A stretch of 20,379 nucleotides of DNA, taken from the NCBI GenBank assembly GCA_018715295.1, contig DVLY01000087.1, forward strand, positions 1 through 20,379, in the 5' to 3' direction. Origin of the DNA: Candidatus Merdimorpha stercoravium (GTDB lineage: Bacteria; Bacteroidota; Bacteroidia; Flavobacteriales; UBA1820). Below are positions 1-7,333 of this stretch, one piece after another. The translations under genes were made by a program, and so were the position numbers. Numbering within the stretch: the stretch's first letter is position 1; each line of letters begins with the position of its first letter. The notes under the pieces were generated by a model. The model worked only from the letters and a program-made list of their open reading frames with translations, had not been told where the DNA came from and did no database searches.

Positions 1-19
1 CGCAGCCAAAGACGCCTGG

Positions 20-1648
20 CTACCAGTCCAATTCTTCGTCCCACATGGCGCGTACCGTAATCTTGTCTTCGAGGTACATCACGCGCTCGGGCTGTTGTTT
101 TTTCATGTAGTCCACCGTATCCCAACGCCCATTCCCGTTGGCGTCGAAGATCACCCGCAGGCGATATTCGCCGGGAGGGACCAGACGGAATACGGCCTTT
201 TCCCCAGCCTTGCCCAGGGAAACCTCCTTGACGACTTTTTTGCCCGCATCCAAAAGCTGAATCAGGAGCGGGTATTGCGAAAACGAGACCGGATTGACCG
301 TCAGGTTGCCGTAGTCGTCCACCGAGCGGGTTTTCAGTTGGACGAAGGCCGTATCTTCGGGTACCTCGTCCAGGATGCTTCGGGTGGCCTGGGGGAGGAT
401 GGTGATGCTGTACTGGTTTTCGGGGGCGATGGAAAACTCCATGTCGATCTTCCGCAGGGAAGTCGAGTCTATTTTCAAGCGGAACGGCCGGGGGATCGAA
501 TCCTTGTCCATGAGCAGGATGTAGGCCGGATCGAGTGCCCCGACGGGTTTGTTGGTCTGGATCTCGACCTTTCCGTCCAATTCCAAGTTTTTCGAGGTGA
601 TGGCGCGGGTGAATTTCACCTCGGCCGGCTTGCGGATCTTGGCGTTGATCGTGTCGGAAATCTTCCCGTTGTGTTTGACGGCGAACAGGATAGAGTCGAC
701 CTTTTCTTCCGTGTACCAGTATTGCAAGGTATCCCGCTCGGGGTAGAACAGGTAGTAGTCCTTCGCCCCTTCGGGCAGGGGAGGGAAGATGCGCAGCACG
801 CTGTCCTGCGGTTCGAGGCCGTCGATAGCCATTTGGATAAGCCCCTTTTGGGGGTTGGTGCCCTGATAAACTTTGTAAGGCCGCTTCCCCAAGGCCAAAC
901 GGAGCCGGTATCCCCGCGGGTCGGGTTCGCTCAGTTCGATGTAACGGGGGAAAAACGCGATCTTGTCTTTCCCCTGGTCGTAGGTCATGTTCGAGGCTTC
1001 GTCCACCAGGGCGACGAGTTGGTAGGTGCCGGGGGCGATGTTTTCGATCAGGAACGTGCTGTCCCGTTCGTGGGCCAGGCGGGTGAAGTACATCGGACGC
1101 TCTTTGTAGATAGTCGAGTCGTTGAAGGTGGTGTCGACCCGGTAGAGCATCACGACGGTATTGGGATCAAAGGCTTCCTCAAAGGCATCCTCGACCACTC
1201 CGCCGACCGTCAGGGAGTCGATCTTCGGGCCGGTGGAAAAGACGTACTTGAAGTTCGGGATGGCGGCGCCTTCGTGGTTGTCCCCCACCGAGTTGCCGAA
1301 GTTGAACGTGTAAGTGGTATTGGGCAGCAGTTCGATGCCCGAGAGGTCGATCTCCATCCGCCGGGTGGGGAGTACGGCGGTGGGTTTGATCCGCATGACG
1401 ATGTCCTTGATGGGCGGGGAAACGACCAGTTGCTTGCTGAGGTCCTTGTATTTGATCCGCTCGTCGAAAGTAACGGTGATCTTGTCCCCCTGGAAGTTGG
1501 TCGCGTAGTTCTCGGGCGAATACACCTGCGGTACCGGCGGATCGAAATCCGAGACCCCTCCTACCGGTGCGCCTACCGAAGCGCAGGAATGCACTCCCCA
1601 GATAGCCGCTCCGACGGCCAAGAGGAAATAAAACGTTTTTTTCTTCAT
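20..1648 (-). CDS. Ig-like domain lipoprotein of Bacteroidetes type
   Basis: A 542-residue predicted lipoprotein of unknown exact function. Residues 1-21 form a signal peptide (KKK, then a hydrophobic stretch) ending at a likely lipidated Cys22 (VHSC), followed by a Gly/Ala/Pro-rich linker. Residues about 36-140 look like a bacterial Ig-like (SbsA/Big_5-type) domain: 'DPPVPQVYSPENYATNF', a 'TVTFDERI' strand and a closing 'YVFSTG'. The middle is beta-rich with no motif I recognise. The C-terminus has a conserved-looking 'FDANGNGRWDT' segment (about 501-511) and ends 'VRAMWDEELDW', as in other Bacteroidetes members of this family. The start ATG overlaps the stop of the upstream DUF4837 gene in an ATGA, so it is the last visible gene of the mltD operon. 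A structural or surface-exposed envelope role is inference from the fold and the operon. Confidence 0.85.
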   Translation of the reverse strand: MKKKTFYFLLAVGAAIWGVHSCASVGAPVGGVSDFDPPVPQVYSPENYATNFQGDKITVTFDERIKYKDLSKQLVVSPPIKDIVMRIKPTAVLPTRRMEIDLSGIELLPNTTYTFNFGNSVGDNHEGAAIPNFKYVFSTGPKIDSLTVGGVVEDAFEEAFDPNTVVMLYRVDTTFNDSTIYKERPMYFTRLAHERDSTFLIENIAPGTYQLVALVDEASNMTYDQGKDKIAFFPRYIELSEPDPRGYRLRLALGKRPYKVYQGTNPQKGLIQMAIDGLEPQDSVLRIFPPLPEGAKDYYLFYPERDTLQYWYTEEKVDSILFAVKHNGKISDTINAKIRKPAEVKFTRAITSKNLELDGKVEIQTNKPVGALDPAYILLMDKDSIPRPFRLKIDSTSLRKIDMEFSIAPENQYSITILPQATRSILDEVPEDTAFVQLKTRSVDDYGNLTVNPVSFSQYPLLIQLLDAGKKVVKEVSLGKAGEKAVFRLVPPGEYRLRVIFDANGNGRWDTVDYMKKQQPERVMYLEDKITVRAMWDEELDW

Positions 1649-2661
1649 CGCTCTGTCTTTTTTTCGGAGAGGGCCGTCGGCCGGAAAGTACGCAGGATGG
1701 CTTCGAGTTCCAGCATAAAGGATTCTTTTTCTTCAAAAGGCAAATATACGAAGCCGTCCGCGCAGTAGGCGATGCCGGTGTCCGGATCGATCGCGCAGTA
1801 ATTGATGAACGAGCCGCCCATGTAGTCCCTCACTACCCGCCAATAGCCGTAGGAGAAAACCACGGGAATGTCTCCCAGGCGGGCGTTTTCTTTTTGGGGG
1901 CGTACGGCTATTTTTTCCACTGCCATGAACGAACTGTCGATCTGTCCGGGGACGTACCGCCGGGAGAGCGAATCGCGCAGGGCGATCGGATCGGAAGTGC
2001 CGAGGGCTTCGGTGTCCGCCGTGTAGAGCAGCAGGTTGGCCGTACCCTTGATACCCCGTTTGGAGATGTCCATCGTGAGCCAGACGAAATCCTTTTCCGC
2101 TACGGCCACGTGGTAGTAGTTGGGGATGCGGATGTCGATGCCCAGGGCCGAAACCGCTTTCAGGCGGGTATTGGTGATGCGGGAAAAGCGGTCCTGGAGG
2201 GCGTCGATGGCCGTTTGCCGGATGGCTTGGAAGATGTAGTCGCCGCTTTGGGCGATCTGTTCGGCGGCCTGTCTTTCATTGCTGGCGCGGAGGGTAAAGA
2301 CGTTTTGCGGGGCGGCATAGACGTCCCGGGCCGTGGTCAGACCCGAGAGCGAGTCGGAATGCTCCACCAGGACGAGGTTGCGCATGGTACGGTAGGTGCG
2401 CGAAAAGGACGAGCGGGGGATGATGTAGAGTTTGGTCTGGCGTTCCCTTTGCGGCTGGCCGGGTTTGACAGGGGAAATGTACCGGTACAGGGCGGCTCGG
2501 GTGCGCTCCGAGTAAAGGCTGCTGTCCACCACGGCCACCACTTCCAGTACGGCGCCGGTGGAGGGAGGGACGTCCCCTGGGTAAGCGTTCGTGCGGACTT
2601 TACGTCCGCATCCGGTCAGGATCAGCAGCGGAAGGAGCAGCGGCAAGAAGCGTTTTCCCAT
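1645..2661 (-). CDS. DUF4837 family lipoprotein
   Basis: A 338-residue predicted lipoprotein that I recognise as DUF4837, a Bacteroidetes family of unknown function. The signal peptide (residues 1-17, leucine-rich) ends in a good lipobox, LTGC, with Cys18 as the lipidation site. The mature part is soluble-looking, with 'EVVAVVDSSLYS' near the N-terminus, a central 'IRIPNYYHVAVAEKDFVWL' segment and 'YWRVVRDYMGGSF' plus a short Cys-containing 'YCADGFVY' near the C-terminus. There is no catalytic motif I can name. It lies 15 bases after the mltD-like gene and overlaps the next lipoprotein gene by 4 bases, so all three are probably one mRNA and may act together in the envelope (inference). Confidence 0.88.
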   Translation of the reverse strand: MGKRFLPLLLPLLILTGCGRKVRTNAYPGDVPPSTGAVLEVVAVVDSSLYSERTRAALYRYISPVKPGQPQRERQTKLYIIPRSSFSRTYRTMRNLVLVEHSDSLSGLTTARDVYAAPQNVFTLRASNERQAAEQIAQSGDYIFQAIRQTAIDALQDRFSRITNTRLKAVSALGIDIRIPNYYHVAVAEKDFVWLTMDISKRGIKGTANLLLYTADTEALGTSDPIALRDSLSRRYVPGQIDSSFMAVEKIAVRPQKENARLGDIPVVFSYGYWRVVRDYMGGSFINYCAIDPDTGIAYCADGFVYLPFEEKESFMLELEAILRTFRPTALSEKKTER

Positions 2662-2676
2662 GGCGGCGTTCGTTTT

Positions 2677-3969
2677 TTACTTTCTCGGATAGATGGTCAG
2701 ACGTTGTCCGATGCTGAGCTTTGTGGAGTTCAGGTGGTTCCAGGTCTTCAGTTTGGATACCGTAACGCCGTAGCGCACGGCGATGCCGCTCAAGGTGTCG
2801 CCTTTCTTGACCCGGTAGACGACCGATCCGCCGGCCCCGGGGGTGGTGGTGGCTTTGTACGAGAGGGTTTTCTTCAGTGCGGCTTCGGCTTGGTGGGCTT
2901 CCTGGTAGATGTCCTGCTCCTGGGCGGCAAATTCGAGGGCTTTGTCCGAAGGGAGCACGATGGCATAATGCCGGGTGGGGGTGTAGGGGATGGCGTCGAG
3001 TTTGAAAGCCGGGTTGAGGAATTGCAGCTCTTCGATGGGCATGTCCAGTTTTTTGGACAGCAGGTCGAAGGATACCAGGCTCTTGACATTGATCGTGTCG
3101 GTCTGCTGGTATGCGATCCGGGGCAGCTCGGGGATGATGCCGTGTTCGCGGTAGTAAGTCATGATGTAGTTCACGGCGATGAAGGCGGCCACGTAATTGC
3201 GCGTCTCGCGGGGCATGTAGTCCCGTACCTCCCAATAGTTGCGTTTTCCGCCCGAGCGGGCGATGGCTTTGTTGACATTGCCGCTGCCGTAGTTGTAGGC
3301 GGCCAGGGCCATGTCCCAGTTGCCGTAATCCTCGTAGAGGCGTTTGAGCAGCCGGGCGGCGGCTTCGGTGGATTTGACCGGGTCGTACCGCTCGTCCACG
3401 TACGAGTCGTAGTACAGATTGTACATCTTGCCGGTGCTGTACATGAATTGCCACAGGCCGGTCGCCCCCGCCCGCGAGCGGGCTTTGGGGTTGAGCGCCG
3501 ACTCGACGATGGTCAGGTGCTTGAGTTCCAGAGGAATGTCGTATCGGTCGAGGATGCTCTCGAAAATCTCGTAGTAGTACATCGACAGGCCGACCATGCG
3601 GGCGACCATTTCGCGCCGCTGTCCCAGGTACAGGTTGATGTAGGCGCGCACCTCGGGGTTGAACTCCAGCGAGAGGGGCGAACGGGCGTCGAGGACCTCC
3701 AGCCGGTGCCGGATCACGGAGTCGGGTACCGCAAGGATGTCCGGAGCGGCCATGTCGATCTCGGAGATCCCTTCGAAGGTGTCGGAATCGAAGATCTGCC
3801 GCAATATCAGCGAGTCGTCCTGGGCGATGGAAACGGGCCCTTTGTCACCGAAGGTGATCGTATCGGCTTCGGGGATGGTTTCCCGGGCGGAAAAACGTTC
3901 CCCGGCTTGGGTGAAAAGGGGTAGGGAAATAAGAAAGAGCGCGAAGAAACGGTCGATATGAAATGTCAT
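2677..3969 (-). CDS. mltD: MltD-like lytic transglycosylase with LysM domain
   Basis: A 430-residue exported murein hydrolase. A Sec signal peptide covers about residues 1-22 (no lipobox Cys, unlike E. coli MltD). The transglycosylase (SLT, family 1) domain spans about 140-275: catalytic Glu156 in 'IVESALNPKARS', then 'GATGLWQFM' and 'ALAAYNYGSGNVNKAI', the three hallmark motifs. One C-terminal LysM repeat (about 384-428, 'YRVKKGDTLSGIAVRYGV') should bind peptidoglycan; other MltD proteins often have two or more. The family cleaves the MurNAc-GlcNAc bond to give 1,6-anhydro-MurNAc ends. It is the first gene of a three-gene operon with two lipoproteins; a promoter-like box lies about 65 bases upstream of the ATG. 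Confidence 0.93.
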   Translation of the reverse strand: MTFHIDRFFALFLISLPLFTQAGERFSARETIPEADTITFGDKGPVSIAQDDSLILRQIFDSDTFEGISEIDMAAPDILAVPDSVIRHRLEVLDARSPLSLEFNPEVRAYINLYLGQRREMVARMVGLSMYYYEIFESILDRYDIPLELKHLTIVESALNPKARSRAGATGLWQFMYSTGKMYNLYYDSYVDERYDPVKSTEAAARLLKRLYEDYGNWDMALAAYNYGSGNVNKAIARSGGKRNYWEVRDYMPRETRNYVAAFIAVNYIMTYYREHGIIPELPRIAYQQTDTINVKSLVSFDLLSKKLDMPIEELQFLNPAFKLDAIPYTPTRHYAIVLPSDKALEFAAQEQDIYQEAHQAEAALKKTLSYKATTTPGAGGSVVYRVKKGDTLSGIAVRYGVTVSKLKTWNHLNSTKLSIGQRLTIYPRK

Positions 3970-4033
3970 GACGGTGTGCGGGGCAATAGGGATTCGTACC
4001 AGAGTGTCTTTCTGTTAAAAGAAACAGAATGGA

Positions 4034-4041
4034 CAAATGTA
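4034..4041 (-). promoter_or_regulatory. Putative -7 box of the mltD operon
   Basis: On the minus strand this reads TACATTTG, matching the Bacteroidetes TAnnTTTG -7 consensus, about 65 bases before the mltD-like ATG. I see no good TTTG at the -33 position. The 293-base gap around it (3970-4262) otherwise holds only the rubredoxin terminator; I see no gene in it. Confidence 0.55.
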
Positions 4042-4183
4042 ATAAATATGGCGCGTTTTCTCCCGATCCTTTGGGAAGTTCCGGGGGGATTTAACGAAAT
4101 TTTTTGTCTTGTCCTTTCCCGGGATAAAACTTATGGATGAAGTGTGCCCGAGAAGGGAAAAGATGTTCCGAGGCTCTTGCCGT

Positions 4184-4222
4184 GAAAAAAAGTTTGCCGC
4201 GATCCTTTCGGATCGCGGCAAA
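4184..4222 (-). terminator. Intrinsic terminator of the rubredoxin gene
   Basis: Read on the minus strand, a perfect 13-bp stem (TTTGCCGCGATCC paired with GGATCGCGGCAAA, 4193-4222) closes on a GAAA tetraloop and is followed at once by CTTTTTTTC. It lies about 40 bases downstream of the rubredoxin stop codon, so it is a textbook rho-independent terminator that separates rubredoxin from the mltD operon. Confidence 0.9.
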
Positions 4223-4262
4223 TGTTGAGGTCGGATAAGACAGGGAGCTCTGGCCGAGGAAG

Positions 4263-4427
4263 TTATTCCTCTACTACTTCAAAGCTGTCCTTGCCCACGC
4301 CGCAGACCGGGCATACCCAGTCCTCGGGGATGTCTTCAAACGCGGTTCCGGGAGCGATGCCTCCGTCGGGATCGCCCACCGCCGGGTCGTAAACCCATTC
4401 GCAAACGGTGCAGATGTATTTTTTCAT
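4263..4427 (-). CDS. Rubredoxin
   Basis: A 54-residue protein of standard rubredoxin length. It has the two iron-binding knuckles, C6-x2-C9 ('ICTVCEWVYDPAVGDPDGG') and C39-x2-C42 ('DWVCPVCGVGKDSF'), which coordinate one iron as Fe(Cys)4, plus the conserved 'PGTAFEDIPEDWVCP' segment. Rubredoxins are cytoplasmic one-electron carriers, in anaerobes often feeding peroxide- or superoxide-reducing enzymes; the partner here is not visible. The reading frame stays open upstream, but the MKKYIC start is clear from homology, and the promoter box just upstream rules out a longer form. It is monocistronic, with its own promoter and terminator. Confidence 0.97.
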   Translation of the reverse strand: MKKYICTVCEWVYDPAVGDPDGGIAPGTAFEDIPEDWVCPVCGVGKDSFEVVEE

Positions 4428-4477
4428 AGCAAATAAGGATGAGTGATGTGATGATGTGTTTTTCTCTTTTCTCGATT

Positions 4478-4509
4478 CAAAAGTAAAGCACCCTCCGGGA
4501 AAAAACAAG
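4478..4509 (-). promoter_or_regulatory. Promoter of rubredoxin
   Basis: On the minus strand the -7 box TACTTTTG (4478-4485) is preceded, after a 20-21 base spacer, by a CTTG (4506-4509) in the -33 position. This predicts a start of transcription near 4471 and a leader of about 45 bases. Confidence 0.65.
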
Positions 4510-4575
4510 ACCGGGGGATCGATAAAACAAATGGGCGGATAGATTTTTTCGACTGCCTCCCAAGTGGGGTGGGGA

Positions 4576-5616
4576 TTACAGGTCGGCGGCCTGTTCCACG
4601 GCCCGGGCGAGTGTTTCGGGAGCGATGGCGTGCATGCATTCGTAGGTGTTCTTGAAGCACGGTTTGCTGCCGAATGTAGAGCAGGGACGGCAATCCATTT
4701 CGACCTCGACGGCATCGCAGGGAGTTTGTCCATAGCCGAGGAATCCGGCAAAAGGGTGGGTCGCTCCCCAGACGGAGACCGCACGTGTGCCTACCAGGGA
4801 GGCCAGGTGCATGTTGGCCGAGTCCATCGAGACCATGACTTTCAGGTGCGAGATTACGTCCAGCTCCTCCGAGAGGGAGAGCTTTCCGGCTACCACCCGG
4901 GTATCGGGCAAGAGTTCCTGCCAGCGTTCCAACTCGGTCTGTTCGTGGCCCTTGCCCCCGAAGAGCAGCAGCAGACAGTTTCCCTGGGCGGCGATCCTTT
5001 TCACGGCGGCGAACATCTTCTGCGGCGGGTAGGTCTTTCCGGTATAGCGGGCGAAGGGAGCGATGCCGACCCAGGGTTTCGCAGGCGAAGCCTCCGGCAG
5101 GTCGAGCACTTCGAGCGTATGGGGCGAGAGCGGCCGGGGTGTTTTCCTCAACCGGTGGGAGAGGGTCAAGGGAAAACCGGCCTGGCGGAACACGTCGGCA
5201 TACCGTTCGGGCATGGGGCGCATCATCCGTTTTACCTTGTCTTCCCGGCGGGTGAGGGCTTTGCGGGCGCGGCGGTCTTTGTGGATCTTGTAGACAGACA
5301 CCCGTTGCAAGTGGAAGAGCATCCGCAGGAAATGCGTGCGGATAACGCTGTGCAGGTCGAGCACCGCATCGTACGGACCTTGCCGTTTCACCTGTCGGTA
5401 CAGGCGGAAAAGACCTTTGAGCCCTTTATGTTGTTCTCGGGGATAGGCCGGGAAGAAATCGACCCGTTCCACGGACTCGAACAGGGGAGCCAAAGCGAAA
5501 TGCGAGACGAAGGTCAGGCGCACGTCGGGATTTTGTTCCAAAAATTCCCGAACCACCGGGACGCTCATCGCTACGTCTCCGAAGGCCGAAAACCGTATGA
5601 CCAGCAGATGTTTCAT
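4576..5616 (-). CDS. Family 9 glycosyltransferase, heptosyltransferase-like
   Basis: A 346-residue GT-B glycosyltransferase of the heptosyltransferase (GT9) family, expected to add a sugar from a nucleotide donor to LPS/LOS core at the inner face of the inner membrane. The N-terminal 'LLVIRFSAFGD' strand-loop carries the family's conserved Asp (Asp14). The C-terminal domain begins near 'PWVGIAPFARYTGKTYP' (181-197) and has 'LLLLFGGKGHE' and the donor-site signature 'SMDSANMHLASLVG' (263-276). Four C-terminal cysteines (309, 312, 320, 327; 'DCRPCSTFGSKPCFKNTYECM') could form disulfides or a metal site. The donor need not be a heptose. I chose the MKHLLVIRF start because the frame upstream of it only shadows the DUF4254 gene; its ATG shares one base with that gene's stop (TGATG). 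Confidence 0.9.
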   Translation of the reverse strand: MKHLLVIRFSAFGDVAMSVPVVREFLEQNPDVRLTFVSHFALAPLFESVERVDFFPAYPREQHKGLKGLFRLYRQVKRQGPYDAVLDLHSVIRTHFLRMLFHLQRVSVYKIHKDRRARKALTRREDKVKRMMRPMPERYADVFRQAGFPLTLSHRLRKTPRPLSPHTLEVLDLPEASPAKPWVGIAPFARYTGKTYPPQKMFAAVKRIAAQGNCLLLLFGGKGHEQTELERWQELLPDTRVVAGKLSLSEELDVISHLKVMVSMDSANMHLASLVGTRAVSVWGATHPFAGFLGYGQTPCDAVEVEMDCRPCSTFGSKPCFKNTYECMHAIAPETLARAVEQAADL

Positions 5617-6221
5617 CACTTGGCCTGTTTGGTGTAGAGTTGGGGGTTGAGGGCCGGGTCGTTGTACATTTTCATTTGACGGTAGGTTTTCATGTACTTG
5701 CGTCCCTGTGCGATGTCTTCGAGCAGGGAGTCGATGGCCCGGGAGAGGTCCTTGCGCTGTTCGAGCAGGATGTCGAGTTTTCCCCGGCAGGCCTGCCGGT
5801 GAGCCTCGGAAGCCTCGCTGCGCGAGGCTTCCGCCTGCATGTGGTAGATCTTCAGGGCGAGGATCGACAGCCGGTCGATGGCCCATGCAGGGCTTTCGGT
5901 ATTCAGGGAGGCATCGGCAGCGGGAGTTACTTCCTTGAACTTTTCCAAGAAATAGTTGTCGATGTATTCCACCACGTCGGTGCGGTGCTGGTTGGAAGCG
6001 TCGATGCGGCGTTTGAGCTTCAGTGCCTCTATCGGGTCGATGTCCTCGCGGCGGATGATGTCCTCCAGATGCCATTGGACGGTGTCGATCCAGCATTTGA
6101 GGTAGAGCAGATGCTCCAAAGAGGAGGCCGGGAAGGGGTTTCGGATCTCGGTATCGACGTTGTCGGTCTGATGGTAGTCCTTTATGCAGTTGTCAAACAG
6201 GACGTTCCACGTTTCAGTCAT
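5616..6221 (-). CDS. DUF4254 family protein
   Basis: A 201-residue protein that I recognise as DUF4254, a mostly Bacteroidetes family of unknown function. It has no signal peptide or membrane segment, so it should be cytoplasmic and mainly helical. Conserved-looking features are the N-terminal 'NPF' and 'SLEHLLYLKCWIDTVQWHLEDIIR' region (about 28-55), 'IDPIEALKLKRRIDASNQHRTD' (about 61-82) and a charged helix 'LLEQRKDLSRAIDSLL'. Its stop overlaps the start of the GT9 gene by one base, which suggests translational coupling and a shared role in surface glycan assembly (inference). A strong promoter lies directly upstream. Confidence 0.85.
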   Translation of the reverse strand: MTETWNVLFDNCIKDYHQTDNVDTEIRNPFPASSLEHLLYLKCWIDTVQWHLEDIIRREDIDPIEALKLKRRIDASNQHRTDVVEYIDNYFLEKFKEVTPAADASLNTESPAWAIDRLSILALKIYHMQAEASRSEASEAHRQACRGKLDILLEQRKDLSRAIDSLLEDIAQGRKYMKTYRQMKMYNDPALNPQLYTKQAK

Positions 6222-6246
6222 GTGCTTTTCGATGTTTTGTGCGGCG

Positions 6247-6277
6247 CAAAGTTAATGAAATTCCCGTTGCCCTCAAA
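6247..6277 (-). promoter_or_regulatory. Promoter of the DUF4254-GT9 operon
   Basis: On the minus strand TTTG (6274-6277), a 19-base spacer and TAACTTTG (6247-6254) match the full Bacteroidetes -33/-7 consensus. Transcription should start near 6240, about 20 bases before the DUF4254 ATG. Confidence 0.8.
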
Positions 6278-6324
6278 TGTTTGGCCGGCTTTGTACGGGG
6301 AGTGTTTTTGCACAGCGGTGCCGT

Positions 6325-7095
6325 TTATTTCTCTATGGAAAACCGATCCCGGTCTTCCAGAAAACCGTACTTGTCCCGCAGCGTGCGGATGCGCGGCAGG
6401 GAGATGGAGGCCGAGAGGATGCATTCTTCGGTCGAAGGCCCTTCCCCGGCAATCGGTTTGCCCAGCGGCGTGAGGATGACGGAATGCCCCGTGTGGAGCG
6501 AATCCAGCGAATCCCGTCCCACGCGGTTGGCAGCCGCCACGTAAGCCATGTTCTCGATGGCGCGGGCGCGCAGCAGCGTATCCCAGGCCGCGATGCGGCT
6601 TTCCGGCCAGTTGGCCACGCAGAGTAGCAGGTCGTAGTACCGGTCGTTGCGCGACCAGACGGGGAAACGCAGGTCGTAACATACCGAGGGCATGATCTTC
6701 CAGCCGTGGAGCTCCCACAGTTCGCGGGAATGCCCGGGGGCGATGTGGCGGTCTTCGTGCCCGTAGGAGAACAGGTGCCGTTTGTCGTAGGTCTGTTCCC
6801 GTCCCGAGGCATCCACCAGGAAAAAACGGTTGAAGTACTCCCCTTTGTCCTCGACCAGGGCGCTGCCGCAAACGGCCGTGCGGTAGCGCTCGGCCGTCTC
6901 GTGCAGCCACTGCCGGATGGTGCGTCCCAAGTGGGGCGTTTCGGGGGGCGGGGGAAAGGAAAACCCGGTGGCGAAGGTCTCGGGGAAGATCCACAGGTCG
7001 GCCTGGGGGCCCGAGGCGAGGAACTCCCGGCAGCGAGACAGGCGTTCTTCTACCGGCAGGGGAGGGATGTCGCATTGGACGACGTTCAGCAGCAG
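6325..7095 (-). CDS. Carbon-nitrogen hydrolase, omega-amidase (YafV/Nit2) type
   Basis: A nitrilase-superfamily hydrolase, 256 residues from the chosen start, the length I recall for E. coli YafV. The catalytic triad is visible: Glu39 in 'IFPETFATGF', Lys105 in 'YDKRHLFSYG' and Cys139 in 'PSVCYDLRFP', with 'VANWPESR' and 'ANRVGRD' as in omega-amidases. The likely reaction is hydrolysis of alpha-ketoglutaramate or alpha-ketosuccinamate to the keto-acid and ammonia, as metabolite repair or methionine-salvage support (family knowledge). The start is odd: no ATG, GTG or TTG lies between the promoter box at 7148-7155 and the first conserved strand ('NVVQCD'), so I use the CTG at 7095. The nearest normal alternative is GTG at 7260, upstream of that promoter; it would add 55 residues of low-complexity basic sequence. 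Confidence 0.85.
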   Translation of the reverse strand: MLLNVVQCDIPPLPVEERLSRCREFLASGPQADLWIFPETFATGFSFPPPPETPHLGRTIRQWLHETAERYRTAVCGSALVEDKGEYFNRFFLVDASGREQTYDKRHLFSYGHEDRHIAPGHSRELWELHGWKIMPSVCYDLRFPVWSRNDRYYDLLLCVANWPESRIAAWDTLLRARAIENMAYVAAANRVGRDSLDSLHTGHSVILTPLGKPIAGEGPSTEECILSASISLPRIRTLRDKYGFLEDRDRFSIEK

Positions 7096-7147
7096 GGTAT
7101 CTTTCTTTTCGGTGTCCCTCGGCGGGGATGGTTGTTTTTTCTCGGGG

Positions 7148-7155
7148 CAAAGGTA
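7148..7155 (-). promoter_or_regulatory. Putative -7 box of the omega-amidase gene
   Basis: Minus-strand TACCTTTG fits TAnnTTTG; there is no clear -33 TTTG. It predicts a transcript start near 7141, about 46 bases before the proposed CTG start codon, and would leave the longer GTG-initiated form untranscribed. Confidence 0.5.
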
Positions 7156-7239
7156 CGGTATTTTTCGCTTGCGCCCGGCCGGGTGTCCGGAGGGGAAAGA
7201 TGTCTGGGCGGGAAAAGATGAATGCCGGTGTTTTTTTCG

Positions 7240-7247
7240 TACATTTG
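7240..7247 (+). promoter_or_regulatory. maeB: Putative -7 box of the malic enzyme gene
   Basis: TACATTTG on the plus strand, about 87 bases upstream of the malic enzyme ATG, divergent to the omega-amidase promoter 85 bases away. The -33 region has no good TTTG. The leader after it is A-rich, as is common in this phylum. Confidence 0.5.
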
Positions 7248-7333
7248 GGTCGGCGCGCACCTTTGGAAAAAGAGAGAATGCGCTTGTAATCCGTAAAAGA
7301 AGCAAAAACAAATCTGTAAAAAACAAACACAAG

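Noticed and set aside
1894..3924. Long plus-strand open frames opposite the mltD operon (also 95-1768)
   Set aside because: Low-complexity Gly, Val and Asp-rich translations without motifs, fully opposite recognised genes with good signal peptides and catalytic residues.
4015..4221. Small minus-strand open frame between rubredoxin and mltD
   Set aside because: It begins inside the rubredoxin terminator hairpin and runs through the mltD promoter box, so it is unlikely to be translated.
4427..4784. Upstream extension of the rubredoxin frame
   Set aside because: The 54-residue form is the full family length and the promoter box lies between it and the extension; the extra codons overlap the GT9 gene on the same strand in another frame.
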